A DNA stretch of 33,288 nucleotides from DAIUCA01 sp964613675 (GTDB taxonomy: Bacteria > Pseudomonadota > Gammaproteobacteria > Competibacterales > Competibacteraceae). The DNA lies in contig CAZTIH010000013.1 of the NCBI GenBank assembly GCA_964613675.1, positions 1 to 33,288 on the forward strand. The letters run 5' to 3'. A program made the position numbers and the translations under genes. Positions 8,419 to 15,305 of the stretch are shown here, piece by piece (the stretch's first letter is position 1; every line of letters starts with the position of its first letter). The notes under the pieces are model-generated. The model saw only the letters and a program-made list of their open reading frames with translations, did not search any database and had not been told where the DNA came from.

Positions 8419-10142
8419 CCGATTTGATGAATGAGCCTCCCCGTATTGCCCGCCGTTCCTTGTCGCCCTTGCCTTGGCAACTCGATGAGCTTCCCCCTGT
8501 TTTGCAGCGAATTTATGCCGGGCGAGGGGTGTTGACGACCTCAGAACTCGATCACCAAGCCAAGCAGCTCCTGTCGCCGGATGCGTTGGGCCATGTCGAT
8601 CGCGCAGCACACCTGTTAGCCGAAGCGTTGGCGGGACAGTGGGCAGTGGCGATTGTGGCGGACTTTGATGCCGATGGCGCGACGGCCTGTGCGGTGATGG
8701 TGCGCGGCTTGCGTCTGCTGGGCTTTGAAACGGTGCATTATTTCGTGCCCCGACGGGAGGCCGGGTACGGCTTGACGCGAGCGTTGGTCGATCAAGCTCA
8801 CGAGGTGGGCGCAAAACTCCTGATTACCGTCGATAACGGCGTGACGGCAATTGAGGCCGTGCAGTACGCCAACGATTTGGGTTTAACCGTGTTAATCACC
8901 GATCACCACCTCCCCGGCCCTCAGCTCCCGGCGGCAGCGGCCATCGTCAATCCCAATCTTCGCGGCGAAAATTTCCCCAGTAAGGCGTTGTGTGGGGTGG
9001 GCGTGGCCTTTTATGTGCTGATGGGACTGCGACGGTGGTTGCGGGAACAGGGGGCGTATGACCAGCAACCCGAGCCCAATTTGGGCAGTTTGTTGGATTT
9101 TGTGGCGTTGGGAACGGTGGCGGATGTGGTGGCCTTTGATCACAACAATCGCATTCTCGTCGCGGAGGGCCTCAAACGGATGCGCGAGGGTAAAGCGCAT
9201 TGTGGAATCAATGCGTTAGCGAAGGTGGCGGGGCGGTCGTTGCAAAAACTCTCGGCGCGGGACTTGGGATTTTTGCTAGGGCCACGGCTCAATGCGGCGG
9301 GACGGCTTGCCGATATGCGCGTGGGAATTGCCTGTTTGTTGAGCGACGATGACGCAGAAGCAGAACAGTTAGCGGCCCAACTCAATGGCATCAATGAAAC
9401 GCGTCGGCAAAAACAAACCGAGATGGTCGAACAGGCCGAAGCGCGCTTAAAAGCCTTGAACTTACAGGGTGCGCTCCCGCCGGGACTGTGCCTCTTCGAT
9501 GAACAGTGGAATCAGGGGTTAGTCGGTTTGTTGGCGAGTCGGCTTAAGGATCGGTATCAGCGGCCCACATTCGTTTTTTGTCGGGATTCGGCGACGACTT
9601 TGCGGGCTTCGGGCCGTACCCCAGAAGGGCTGCATTTGCGCGACACGTTAGCCCTGATTCACCAGCAGTTACCCGATGCACTGGTGCAGTTTGGGGGACA
9701 CAGCGCAGCGGCGGGCTTGACCTTGCGAGAAGCGTATTTTGAGGCATTTAAGGAATGTTTCGCGGCCGTTGTCTCAGCGCACTGTCCCCAAGGATTCCGC
9801 CGTATTTTCCTCACCGACGGAGAATTGGCCCCCGATGAATTTTCATGGCGTACAGTTCGCGCATTGGAGTCGGCGGGGCCGTGGGGTAAGGATTTTGAGG
9901 AACCGTTATTTGACGGCGTTTTTTCCTTGAAAATGGAGAAAATGGGTAAAAAACAACACATTCGTTATCGCCTCACGACCCCGCATTACCCGCCGTTGGA
10001 CGCCATTAGTTTTGGGTTGCCCCCCATGCCCACTGATCGACCGGTTCGGGTGGTGTACCAATTGGAGCGCAACGAATGGCGGGGCGAATCCAAATTGCAG
10101 TTGCGCATCGAGCACTGGGAACTGACCGATGTGTCCCCCTAA
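8415..10142 (+). CDS. recJ: RecJ single-strand 5'-3' exonuclease
   Basis: RecJ degrades single-stranded DNA 5' to 3' in recombination and mismatch repair. The 575-residue product matches the family length (about 577 in E. coli). DHH-family metal motifs are intact: VADFDADGATACAVM with aspartates at 83, 85 and 87; the DHH itself at 163-165 (ITDHHLPGP); and LDFVALGTVADVVAFDHNNR. The DHHA1 part carries QFGGHSAAAGLTL, and an OB-like C-terminal domain ends with ESKLQLRIEHWEL. The ATG overlaps the antiporter stop in an ATGA arrangement. No frameshift or missing catalytic residue is seen. Confidence 0.97.
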   Translation: MTDLMNEPPRIARRSLSPLPWQLDELPPVLQRIYAGRGVLTTSELDHQAKQLLSPDALGHVDRAAHLLAEALAGQWAVAIVADFDADGATACAVMVRGLRLLGFETVHYFVPRREAGYGLTRALVDQAHEVGAKLLITVDNGVTAIEAVQYANDLGLTVLITDHHLPGPQLPAAAAIVNPNLRGENFPSKALCGVGVAFYVLMGLRRWLREQGAYDQQPEPNLGSLLDFVALGTVADVVAFDHNNRILVAEGLKRMREGKAHCGINALAKVAGRSLQKLSARDLGFLLGPRLNAAGRLADMRVGIACLLSDDDAEAEQLAAQLNGINETRRQKQTEMVEQAEARLKALNLQGALPPGLCLFDEQWNQGLVGLLASRLKDRYQRPTFVFCRDSATTLRASGRTPEGLHLRDTLALIHQQLPDALVQFGGHSAAAGLTLREAYFEAFKECFAAVVSAHCPQGFRRIFLTDGELAPDEFSWRTVRALESAGPWGKDFEEPLFDGVFSLKMEKMGKKQHIRYRLTTPHYPPLDAISFGLPPMPTDRPVRVVYQLERNEWRGESKLQLRIEHWELTDVSP

Positions 10143-10169
10143 TTTTTTAGCCAGCAAGCGAGTCACGTC

Positions 10170-10912
10170 ATGCGAAACATTGTGATTTTTGGGGCAACCT
10201 CGGCGATTGCCAGTGCGACGGCACGACGCTATGCCGTCCAAGGCGATCGGCTGTTTTTAGTGGCACGAGAGACGGCAGCGCTGACGGATTTAGCGGCGGA
10301 TTTGCGGGGACGGGGNNNNNNNNNNTGGAGGTCATTACGAGGACGTTTGACGCAGCCGCCCTTGAGGGTTTACCGGGGCTTGTCGAATCGCTTTTTGCGG
10401 CGGGTCACGCCATAGATATTGTCCTCATCGCCCACGGTACCTTGTCCGATCAAGCCGCTTGTGAGGCGGATAGCGCGATGTTGTGTCGGGAATGGACGGT
10501 TAATGCGTTGAGTTACGCGGTTTTGCTCAATGAAATTGGACGACGGTTGGCGGCGCAAAAGTGTGGGGTGATTTGCGTCATTTCGTCAGTAGCGGGGGAA
10601 CGGGGGCGTGCGAGCAACTACGTTTACGGGAGCGCGAAGGCGGCGGTGACCGCGTTCACCAGTGGGCTACGGGGACGATTGAAGCCACAAGGCGTGGCGG
10701 TGGTGACGATTAAGCCCGGATTTGTGGATACCCCAATGACGGCGGCGTTTAAGAAAGGGCCGTTATGGGCGTCGCCGGAGACGGTGGCCGCGATCATTGA
10801 AAAAGCGATTGAACGGCGGTCGGCTACGGTGTACGCGCCCTGGTTTTGGCGGGGCATTATGAGCGTGATTAAGGGGTTACCTGAACCGCTGTTCCAACGG
10901 CTCAAGCAGTAA
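10170..10912 (+). CDS. Short-chain dehydrogenase/reductase, interrupted by a scaffold gap
   Basis: An NAD(P)-dependent SDR split by ten Ns at 10316-10325. The 5' piece encodes MRNIVIFGATSAIASATARR, with the GATSAIA cofactor loop used by SDRs related to the DltE / decaprenylphosphoryl-ribose epimerase group in place of TGxxxGIG. After the gap the frame resumes at 10328 with EVITRTFDAAALEGLPGLV, then IAHGTLSDQAACEADSAML, VISSVAGERGRASNYVYGSA with K following (Ser and Tyr-x3-Lys catalytic set), and IKPGFVDTPMTAAF. For one continuous protein, the real gap must be 2 modulo 3 bases long, so the 10-N placeholder does not keep frame. A few missing residues would suffice. The substrate is unknown. The gene lies 27 bases after recJ. 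Confidence 0.88.
10316..10325. other. Assembly gap (10 N) inside the SDR gene
   Basis: Ten Ns between GGGGACGGGG and TGGAGGTC, a G-rich spot where assemblies often break. The apparent frame change across it comes from the placeholder length and is not evidence of a pseudogene. Confidence 0.9.
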
Positions 10913-10933
10913 TTCAACACTAAAGCAAGTCCA

Positions 10934-11782
10934 TTAATCGGCGGGGTGAAGAGCGATTTGCTTCAACATCACGCCGTAACCTTCGCGAAAAGTGGGATAT
11001 AGGGGTTGCCAACCACTTTGGCGTAGGCGTTGATTGCGACAGCGTTTATGGGAACGCATCTGCCGTTCGCGATTCGAGGGGACGAATGTGGGCGGTGCAA
11101 CCCCTAATTGATTGGCCAACCACTCACAGACCTCCCGTTGCGTGACGGGGGCGTCGTCCACGGCGAGATAGCAGCGTTCGGGCGCGTTCAGTCCTAAGAG
11201 ATGCACCAGAATCCACGCGACGTCATCTCGATGAATCCGATTGGTGAAGGCATCGGGGTCGCCGCTGACCTGACCCTGAGTCACCTGATCGACTAAGCGC
11301 CGTCGGTGTGCGCCATAAATGCCCGTACACCGCAAGACAATCCCGTCGTCCAGTTCATCTACGAGGCGTTCACCGGACAATATAGCCGTTGAACCGAAAT
11401 CGTTGGCGAGGGCTGGCGATGTTTCATCGACCCATTCACCGTCGTGCTGGGCGTAAACCGATGAACTGGAAATAAAAATGAAGCGATAGGGCGAGGTTTG
11501 GCGTTGGAGGGCCGCGATCACGTGGCGTACTCCGACGATATAGGCGTTTTCGTAGGCGAGGGGCGCGTACTGATCGGCCGCCGCCGCGTAAATCACAGCA
11601 TCGAAGGCCGTGGGGAACGCCAAATTAGGTTGGGTAAGATCGGCAGCAAGCGGCGTGATGAAGGCGGGAAATTGGGGGTGACGTCGCAGTCCCCAGATCT
11701 GATGTCCCTGTTCAGCCAACAATTCCGCCGTTTTAGTGCCGACATCTCCGCATCCCGCGATGAGTACTTTCTTTGACGACAT
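10934..11782 (-). CDS. NAD(P)-binding epimerase/dehydratase family protein (YeeZ-like)
   Basis: An extended-SDR protein of 282 residues. It opens MSSKKVLIAGCGDVGTKTAE, a Rossmann GxGxxG loop. DAVIYAAAADQYAPLAYENA and FIFISSSSVYAQHDGEWVDE carry the SSSxVY pattern of sugar-nucleotide epimerase-like proteins. GIYGAHRRRLVDQV and NRIHRDDVAWILVHLL follow the family order, ending in a C-terminal region typical of the YeeZ subgroup. The substrate is unknown. I chose ATG 11782 because GGAGA lies ten bases upstream; a TTG at 11797 would add five residues. An inverted repeat just upstream overlaps that ribosome-binding site. The gene converges with the SDR gene, 21 bases between the stops. Confidence 0.85.
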   Translation of the reverse strand: MSSKKVLIAGCGDVGTKTAELLAEQGHQIWGLRRHPQFPAFITPLAADLTQPNLAFPTAFDAVIYAAAADQYAPLAYENAYIVGVRHVIAALQRQTSPYRFIFISSSSVYAQHDGEWVDETSPALANDFGSTAILSGERLVDELDDGIVLRCTGIYGAHRRRLVDQVTQGQVSGDPDAFTNRIHRDDVAWILVHLLGLNAPERCYLAVDDAPVTQREVCEWLANQLGVAPPTFVPSNRERQMRSHKRCRNQRLRQSGWQPLYPTFREGYGVMLKQIALHPAD

Positions 11783-11786
11783 AAGA

Positions 11787-11814
11787 TCGGTCTCCAAAAT
11801 GGAATAGAGACCGA
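11787..11814 (-). promoter_or_regulatory. Inverted repeat overlapping the ribosome-binding site of the epimerase gene
   Basis: TCGGTCTC at 11787-11794 and its exact complement GAGACCGA at 11807-11814 are separated by 12 bases. In the minus-strand message the repeat ends four bases before the ATG at 11782, and its 3' arm includes part of the GGAGA ribosome-binding site. It could fold as an 8-bp hairpin that hides the site, or serve as a dyad for a repressor. No T run follows, so it is not a terminator. Confidence 0.5.
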
Positions 11815-11832
11815 CTCAATGACCAATAATTA

Positions 11833-12303
11833 CTAACGATAGAATGTTTCTAAGGAGAGGGTAGCTTCACAGAATGAGCCGTCGAAAGTGCCTACCCATA
11901 CGTCTATCCAGCCATCGGAGGGGGTGGGAAGGTTGATGAGTGCATTCATGTCGCCGTTGCTGTCGTCGTCATAATACCATGTGGCATCGGCAGTATTGAC
12001 TAACAAGACGGTATCACATCCTTCGGCCATCGTTTTAATCGTCAACGAGTAGCTTTTTAACCCACTGAGTTCAAAAGAAAAATCAGGGGATGTAGTGAAA
12101 GATCCGCTGCCCCCGCCACCTTGCGGTTGGATGCCAGAACATTGCGTGAGGTCTTGGTCTCCCCCGGCGGTCACTGTAAAAGTCTGTTCGGCAAATAACT
12201 GCTCGCCCGTCAGGGAATGCCGTGCGCCGTAAAGTTCGTAATCGGGGCAAGCGAGCACGCCAGAAGCGGTCAGTGCGAGGGAAGTGAAGAGAATCGATTT
12301 CAT
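11833..12303 (-). CDS. Small secreted protein with PPC-like beta-sandwich domain
   Basis: A 156-residue exported protein. The signal peptide is residues 1-18 (MKSILFTSLALTASGVLA). The mature part starts CPDYELYG, so the Cys after LA might also be a lipobox, but VLAC sits at the right place only loosely. The second half, CDTVLLVNTADATWYYDDDS followed by GDMNALINLPTPSDGWIDVW and VGTFDGSFCEATLSLETF, follows the pattern of bacterial pre-peptidase C-terminal (PPC) domains. These are small beta sandwiches, often with acidic loops that may bind calcium. A Gly/Ser linker (QGGGGSGS) separates the halves. No enzyme domain is present. Function is unknown; the cellular location is periplasm or outside. 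Confidence 0.7.
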   Translation of the reverse strand: MKSILFTSLALTASGVLACPDYELYGARHSLTGEQLFAEQTFTVTAGGDQDLTQCSGIQPQGGGGSGSFTTSPDFSFELSGLKSYSLTIKTMAEGCDTVLLVNTADATWYYDDDSNGDMNALINLPTPSDGWIDVWVGTFDGSFCEATLSLETFYR

Positions 12304-12441
12304 GGGATGAGGTCTCTCGTGAACAGTGAGCGGGTTACCTTGGGATAACCACGCATTAAGTTATTACAACCCTCGGACTTACGCCACGGCAATTTTAAAC
12401 TGCACCGCAATGCACTTTTGAGAACATCTGAGGAGTTTTCT

Positions 12442-12792
12442 ATGATCGCCCATCCCATACTCACGGCTATTGTTCTACTGGTATTGAGCAATATTTTTAT
12501 GACCTTTGCATGGTATGCCCACCTTAAGGAACTCAACCATAAACCTTGGCTGGTCGCTGCGTTGGTGAGCTGGGGAATTGCGTTGTTTGAATACTTGTTA
12601 CAAGTGCCCGCCAATCGCATTGGGTACACCGCTTTGTCCGTGAGCCAGCTCAAAATCATGCAAGAAATCATCACCTTATCGGTGTTTGTTCCCTTCGCTT
12701 ACTTTTATCTTAAAGAACCTCTTAAACTCGATTATCTGTGGGCAGCACTCTGTTTGGTGGGGGCGGTGTACTTCATGTTTCGCGAGCGCTAG
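12442..12792 (+). CDS. DUF486 family four-helix membrane protein (DMT superfamily)
   Basis: A 116-residue protein with four hydrophobic helices, matching the length and pattern of the DUF486 family, a small drug/metabolite-transporter-like group. Clear family segments are SNIFMTFAWYAHLKELNHKP, LVSWGIALFEYLLQVPANRI, GYTALSVSQLKIMQEIITL and YLKEPLKLDYLWAALCLVGA. The start is the ATG at 12442, with GAGGAG eight bases upstream. It is divergent from the secreted-protein gene, with 138 bases between the two starts, and convergent with iscS. Substrate unknown. Confidence 0.88.
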   Translation: MIAHPILTAIVLLVLSNIFMTFAWYAHLKELNHKPWLVAALVSWGIALFEYLLQVPANRIGYTALSVSQLKIMQEIITLSVFVPFAYFYLKEPLKLDYLWAALCLVGAVYFMFRER

Positions 12793-12866
12793 CCATCATT
12801 TAGGGCTTTATCAAAATCCCCGCTTAATTGGTTCGCGTAAAAACGCCTCACGACGCTGGTTCAATT

Positions 12867-14036
12867 TTATAGAGTGGAGACGTTCGTTGCGGTGAATCCA
12901 GCAACGCGCCGTAACGCCTGCGTTGCCGTGATGAGTTGCGTGGCGAGCTGATCGACTTCTGCCATCGTCGTCGGGTGGCCCAAACTGATGCGTACGCTGC
13001 TGCGGGCTTGTTCGGCGGTCAGTCCCATTGCCTGTAGCACATGGGAGGGTTCGAGTTGAGCGGCGGTACAAGCCGATCCCATGGCCAACGCGCAGGGGCG
13101 AATCTTTCCTAGTAGGGATTCCGCGTCAATTCCCGTAAATCTCAAATTAACAATGTGGGGTACGCGCATTGCGTTCGCGCCATTTACTACGATCTGAGGT
13201 AACGCATTCGTAATTCTGGTAAGGAAATGGTGGTGAATAGACTGTAAATAGGCGGTATCCGTGACTAAACGGTGTTGAGCGAGTTCACATGCCAGCCCAA
13301 AGGCACTGATAAAAGGAACGGGTAAGGTTCCAGGACGTAACCCGAATTCCTGTCCCCCTCCAAAGAGAAGTGGCTCGATGCGGGCTTTAGGCAGTCGGCG
13401 TACATACAGCGCCCCCACACCCGGTGGTCCATAAATCTTGTGGGCGGACATACTTAGTAAATCCACCGCGAGCTCATTGACATTTAAAGCTATTTTCCCC
13501 GCGCCTTGGGCCGCGTCGATGTGAAACAAGCTCCCATTGGCTTTGACCTGTTTTCCAATGTCCACGAGATTTTGCATTACCCCCGTCTCGTTATTCACCG
13601 CCATTACCGAAACTAGGACAGTATCGGGTCGCAATGCCGCCTGTAATTCGGGTAAGGACAGGCGACCTGCATCATCTACAGGTAATAAAGTCAGTGAGTA
13701 ACCCTGGTTGGCGAGATATTTTAGGGGATCGAGAACGGCTTTGTGTTCGGTTTGAACGGTAATGAAATGCTGGCCACGTTTGCGTTGTGCTCGTGCCGCT
13801 CCTTGAAGGGCGAGGTTGTTGGATTCGGTTGCGCCACTGGTAAAGATAATTTCGCGGGGATCGGCGCAGAGTAAGGAAGCTACTTGTTGACGGGCTTGCT
13901 CAACAGCAAAAGCGGCACGGAAACCCATTTCGTGAGTGACCGCACCGGCATTCCCCCAATTTTCCTCAAAAGCACGGAAAAGATGACATTTGACCGCCTC
14001 GTCGAGCGGGGTGGTGGCGGCGTAATCGAAGTACAT
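12867..14036 (-). CDS. iscS: Cysteine desulfurase, IscS type
   Basis: A pyridoxal-phosphate enzyme that takes sulfur from cysteine as a persulfide for Fe-S cluster and thiol assembly. The 389-residue product opens MYFDYAATTPLDEAV. It has the PLP-site histidine in VQTEHKAVLDPL (His98), HIDAAQGAGK, and the Schiff-base lysine in SMSAHKIYGPPGVGALYV (Lys200). It carries the mobile-loop cysteine in MGSACTAAQLEPSHVLQAMG (Cys323), a group-I IscS loop. I chose ATG 14036 over the adjacent TTG; the ribosome-binding site is weak. It lies 27 bases after iscR, in one operon. What follows is a convergent DUF486 gene rather than iscU, so the rest of the isc operon is elsewhere or replaced. Confidence 0.93.
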   Translation of the reverse strand: MYFDYAATTPLDEAVKCHLFRAFEENWGNAGAVTHEMGFRAAFAVEQARQQVASLLCADPREIIFTSGATESNNLALQGAARAQRKRGQHFITVQTEHKAVLDPLKYLANQGYSLTLLPVDDAGRLSLPELQAALRPDTVLVSVMAVNNETGVMQNLVDIGKQVKANGSLFHIDAAQGAGKIALNVNELAVDLLSMSAHKIYGPPGVGALYVRRLPKARIEPLLFGGGQEFGLRPGTLPVPFISAFGLACELAQHRLVTDTAYLQSIHHHFLTRITNALPQIVVNGANAMRVPHIVNLRFTGIDAESLLGKIRPCALAMGSACTAAQLEPSHVLQAMGLTAEQARSSVRISLGHPTTMAEVDQLATQLITATQALRRVAGFTATNVSTL

Positions 14037-14063
14037 CAATGCGTCGTAAAAAGCCCAAAATTC

Positions 14064-14555
14064 CTACATCGAACTGGACATGCCCGACGAATTGGACATC
14101 CCGTTGCTGTGACGTCGCATCGAACGCCGTTGACTTTCGGCCATCGCCAGTACGGAAGGTCGTTCCACAAACTGCGAAAGGTTGATGCCCTTGAGGAACT
14201 GAAGGATTTGCTTACTTAAATCCGTCCACAGCTCATGGGTCAGACAACGTTGGCCATCATGACAGTTTTCCTTACCGGCACAGCGCGTTGCATCGACTTT
14301 CTCATCGACCGCAGAAATGATGTCGGCAATGCTGATTTCCGCCGACGGACGCGCTAAACGGTAGCCCCCACCGGGTCCCCGTACCCCTTCCACGAGCTCG
14401 CAACGACGTAGCTTGGCAAATAACTGTTCGAGATAAGAAAGGGAAATGCCTTGACTTTGGGAGATTTCGGCGAGAGTCACTGGCCCATTACGGTCGTGAA
14501 TGGCTAGGTCCATCATAGCGGTCACTGCGTAGCGACCTTTAGTTGACAGCTTCAT
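14064..14555 (-). CDS. iscR: IscR, Fe-S cluster-sensing Rrf2 family regulator
   Basis: A winged-helix repressor/activator that controls Fe-S biogenesis genes and binds a [2Fe-2S] cluster. The 163-residue protein starts MKLSTKGRYAVTAMMDLAIH, contains the recognition region ISLSYLEQLFAKLRRCELVE and GVRGPGGGYRLARP, and has the cluster ligands Cys92, Cys98 and Cys104 (RCAGKENCHDGQRCLTHELW), the same numbering as the E. coli protein, with the histidine at 107. The start is ATG 14555 with CAGGAGA five to six bases upstream. The C-terminal tail SQRRSMRRHSNGMSNSSGMS followed by SSM is rich in Ser, Met and Arg. An IscR type-1 site overlaps its own promoter, so autorepression is expected. Confidence 0.95.
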   Translation of the reverse strand: MKLSTKGRYAVTAMMDLAIHDRNGPVTLAEISQSQGISLSYLEQLFAKLRRCELVEGVRGPGGGYRLARPSAEISIADIISAVDEKVDATRCAGKENCHDGQRCLTHELWTDLSKQILQFLKGINLSQFVERPSVLAMAESQRRSMRRHSNGMSNSSGMSSSM

Positions 14556-14608
14556 GGGGGTCTCCTGGGAGGTGAGGCAAAGAGCGATCAATGCGTGAGC
14601 ACAGACTG

Positions 14609-14641
14609 AATCTAGTATGCCCCACTAAATTGGTCAACTAT
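14609..14641 (-). promoter_or_regulatory. iscR promoter with IscR type-1 operator
   Basis: On the minus strand, 14641-14617 reads ATAGTTGACCAATTTAGTGG then GGCAT. It matches the 25-base IscR type-1 consensus (ATASYYGACTRWWWYAGTCRRSTAT) at 22 positions by my count. TTGACC inside it (14637-14632) is a good -35, and TAGATT at 14614-14609 is a -10 with a 17-base spacer. Holo-IscR bound here would block polymerase. The TGA stop of the upstream DUF1249 gene (14636-14634) lies within the -35. Confidence 0.8.
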
Positions 14642-15119
14642 TTGTCCGTACAAAACCTATCGGCGTTTGTCCTTGATACTGCTGCAAAAATTGATGTCCT
14701 TGTCCTAGACAATAATGCAGCCACTTATACAAAAACCGATTGGCTTTCCACTTCATTTTGAGTTGGCTCTGGTCTTCTTCGAGAAGTTGAAAGGGGGAAG
14801 TGTGTCGCGGTGTCCAGGACAAAACTTCGGCTAACCGCGCATCGTGATAAATTCGGATGCGTAAATCGGGTTGCAGCAACAAGCCGTGTTCACGAAGAAA
14901 TTGATAGGTTAACTGGCATTCAGAGGTGTACCGAAAGCGTTCGAGGGCCCGTAAATGCAAGTCCAACGCACCCGGTACTTGGGAAATCGCCCCCACCTTT
15001 GGAGCGGGCAGTTCGGGCGCTAAACGGCGCATTAAAATGTAATTTTGTTCGTACAAATCCATTAAACGGGCAAACAAATCCATCGCATTGGCCCGATGTG
15101 TAATACCCCAATGATCCAT
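14634..15119 (-). CDS. DUF1249 family protein (YqiB-like)
   Basis: A 161-residue soluble protein of the gammaproteobacterial DUF1249 family. Characteristic segments are LMDLYEQNYILMRRLAPELP, LDLHLRALERFRYTSECQLT, DLRIRIYHDARLAEVLSW, and a C-terminal stretch KWKANRFLYKWLHYCLGQGH with FLQQY. No biochemical role is established. In enterobacteria the homologue sits with nudF and cpdA; here it is directly upstream of iscR and divergent from ppsA. Its stop codon lies inside the iscR promoter, so read-through from this gene would also transcribe iscRS. GGAGG about seven bases before the ATG supports the start. Confidence 0.85.
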   Translation of the reverse strand: MDHWGITHRANAMDLFARLMDLYEQNYILMRRLAPELPAPKVGAISQVPGALDLHLRALERFRYTSECQLTYQFLREHGLLLQPDLRIRIYHDARLAEVLSWTPRHTSPFQLLEEDQSQLKMKWKANRFLYKWLHYCLGQGHQFLQQYQGQTPIGFVRTNS

Positions 15120-15161
15120 GAAATTTCGTTGCCTCCTAAAGTGAGAGCGTTATGATTTGTC

Positions 15162-15190
15162 CTTTTTCGCCCCGTTTTTGGGGGAAAAAG
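15162..15190. repeat. Hairpin-forming sequence between the DUF1249 gene and ppsA
   Basis: CTTTTT-C-G-CCCC, loop GTTTTT, GGGG-G-AAAAAG: eleven pairs with one bulged G (15169), inside the 186-base divergent intergenic region. No T run follows on either strand, so it is probably not a terminator. It may be a regulatory dyad or a leader structure for either gene. Confidence 0.45.
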
Positions 15191-15305
15191 CGTTTCGATA
15201 ATCCGTAGTGGGTTAGGCGAGGCAGGTCCTTCGGCACACGGGTTCGCCTAAAAGTGGGCGCAAATTGAAACTGAAATTGAATCATCACATTAGAGGTAAG
15301 CGGCT

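Noticed and set aside
15268..15290. TTGAAACTGAAATTGAATCA as a Cra (FruR) site for ppsA
   Set aside because: It has half-site likeness to TGAAACGNTTCA but no proper symmetry; not strong enough to list.
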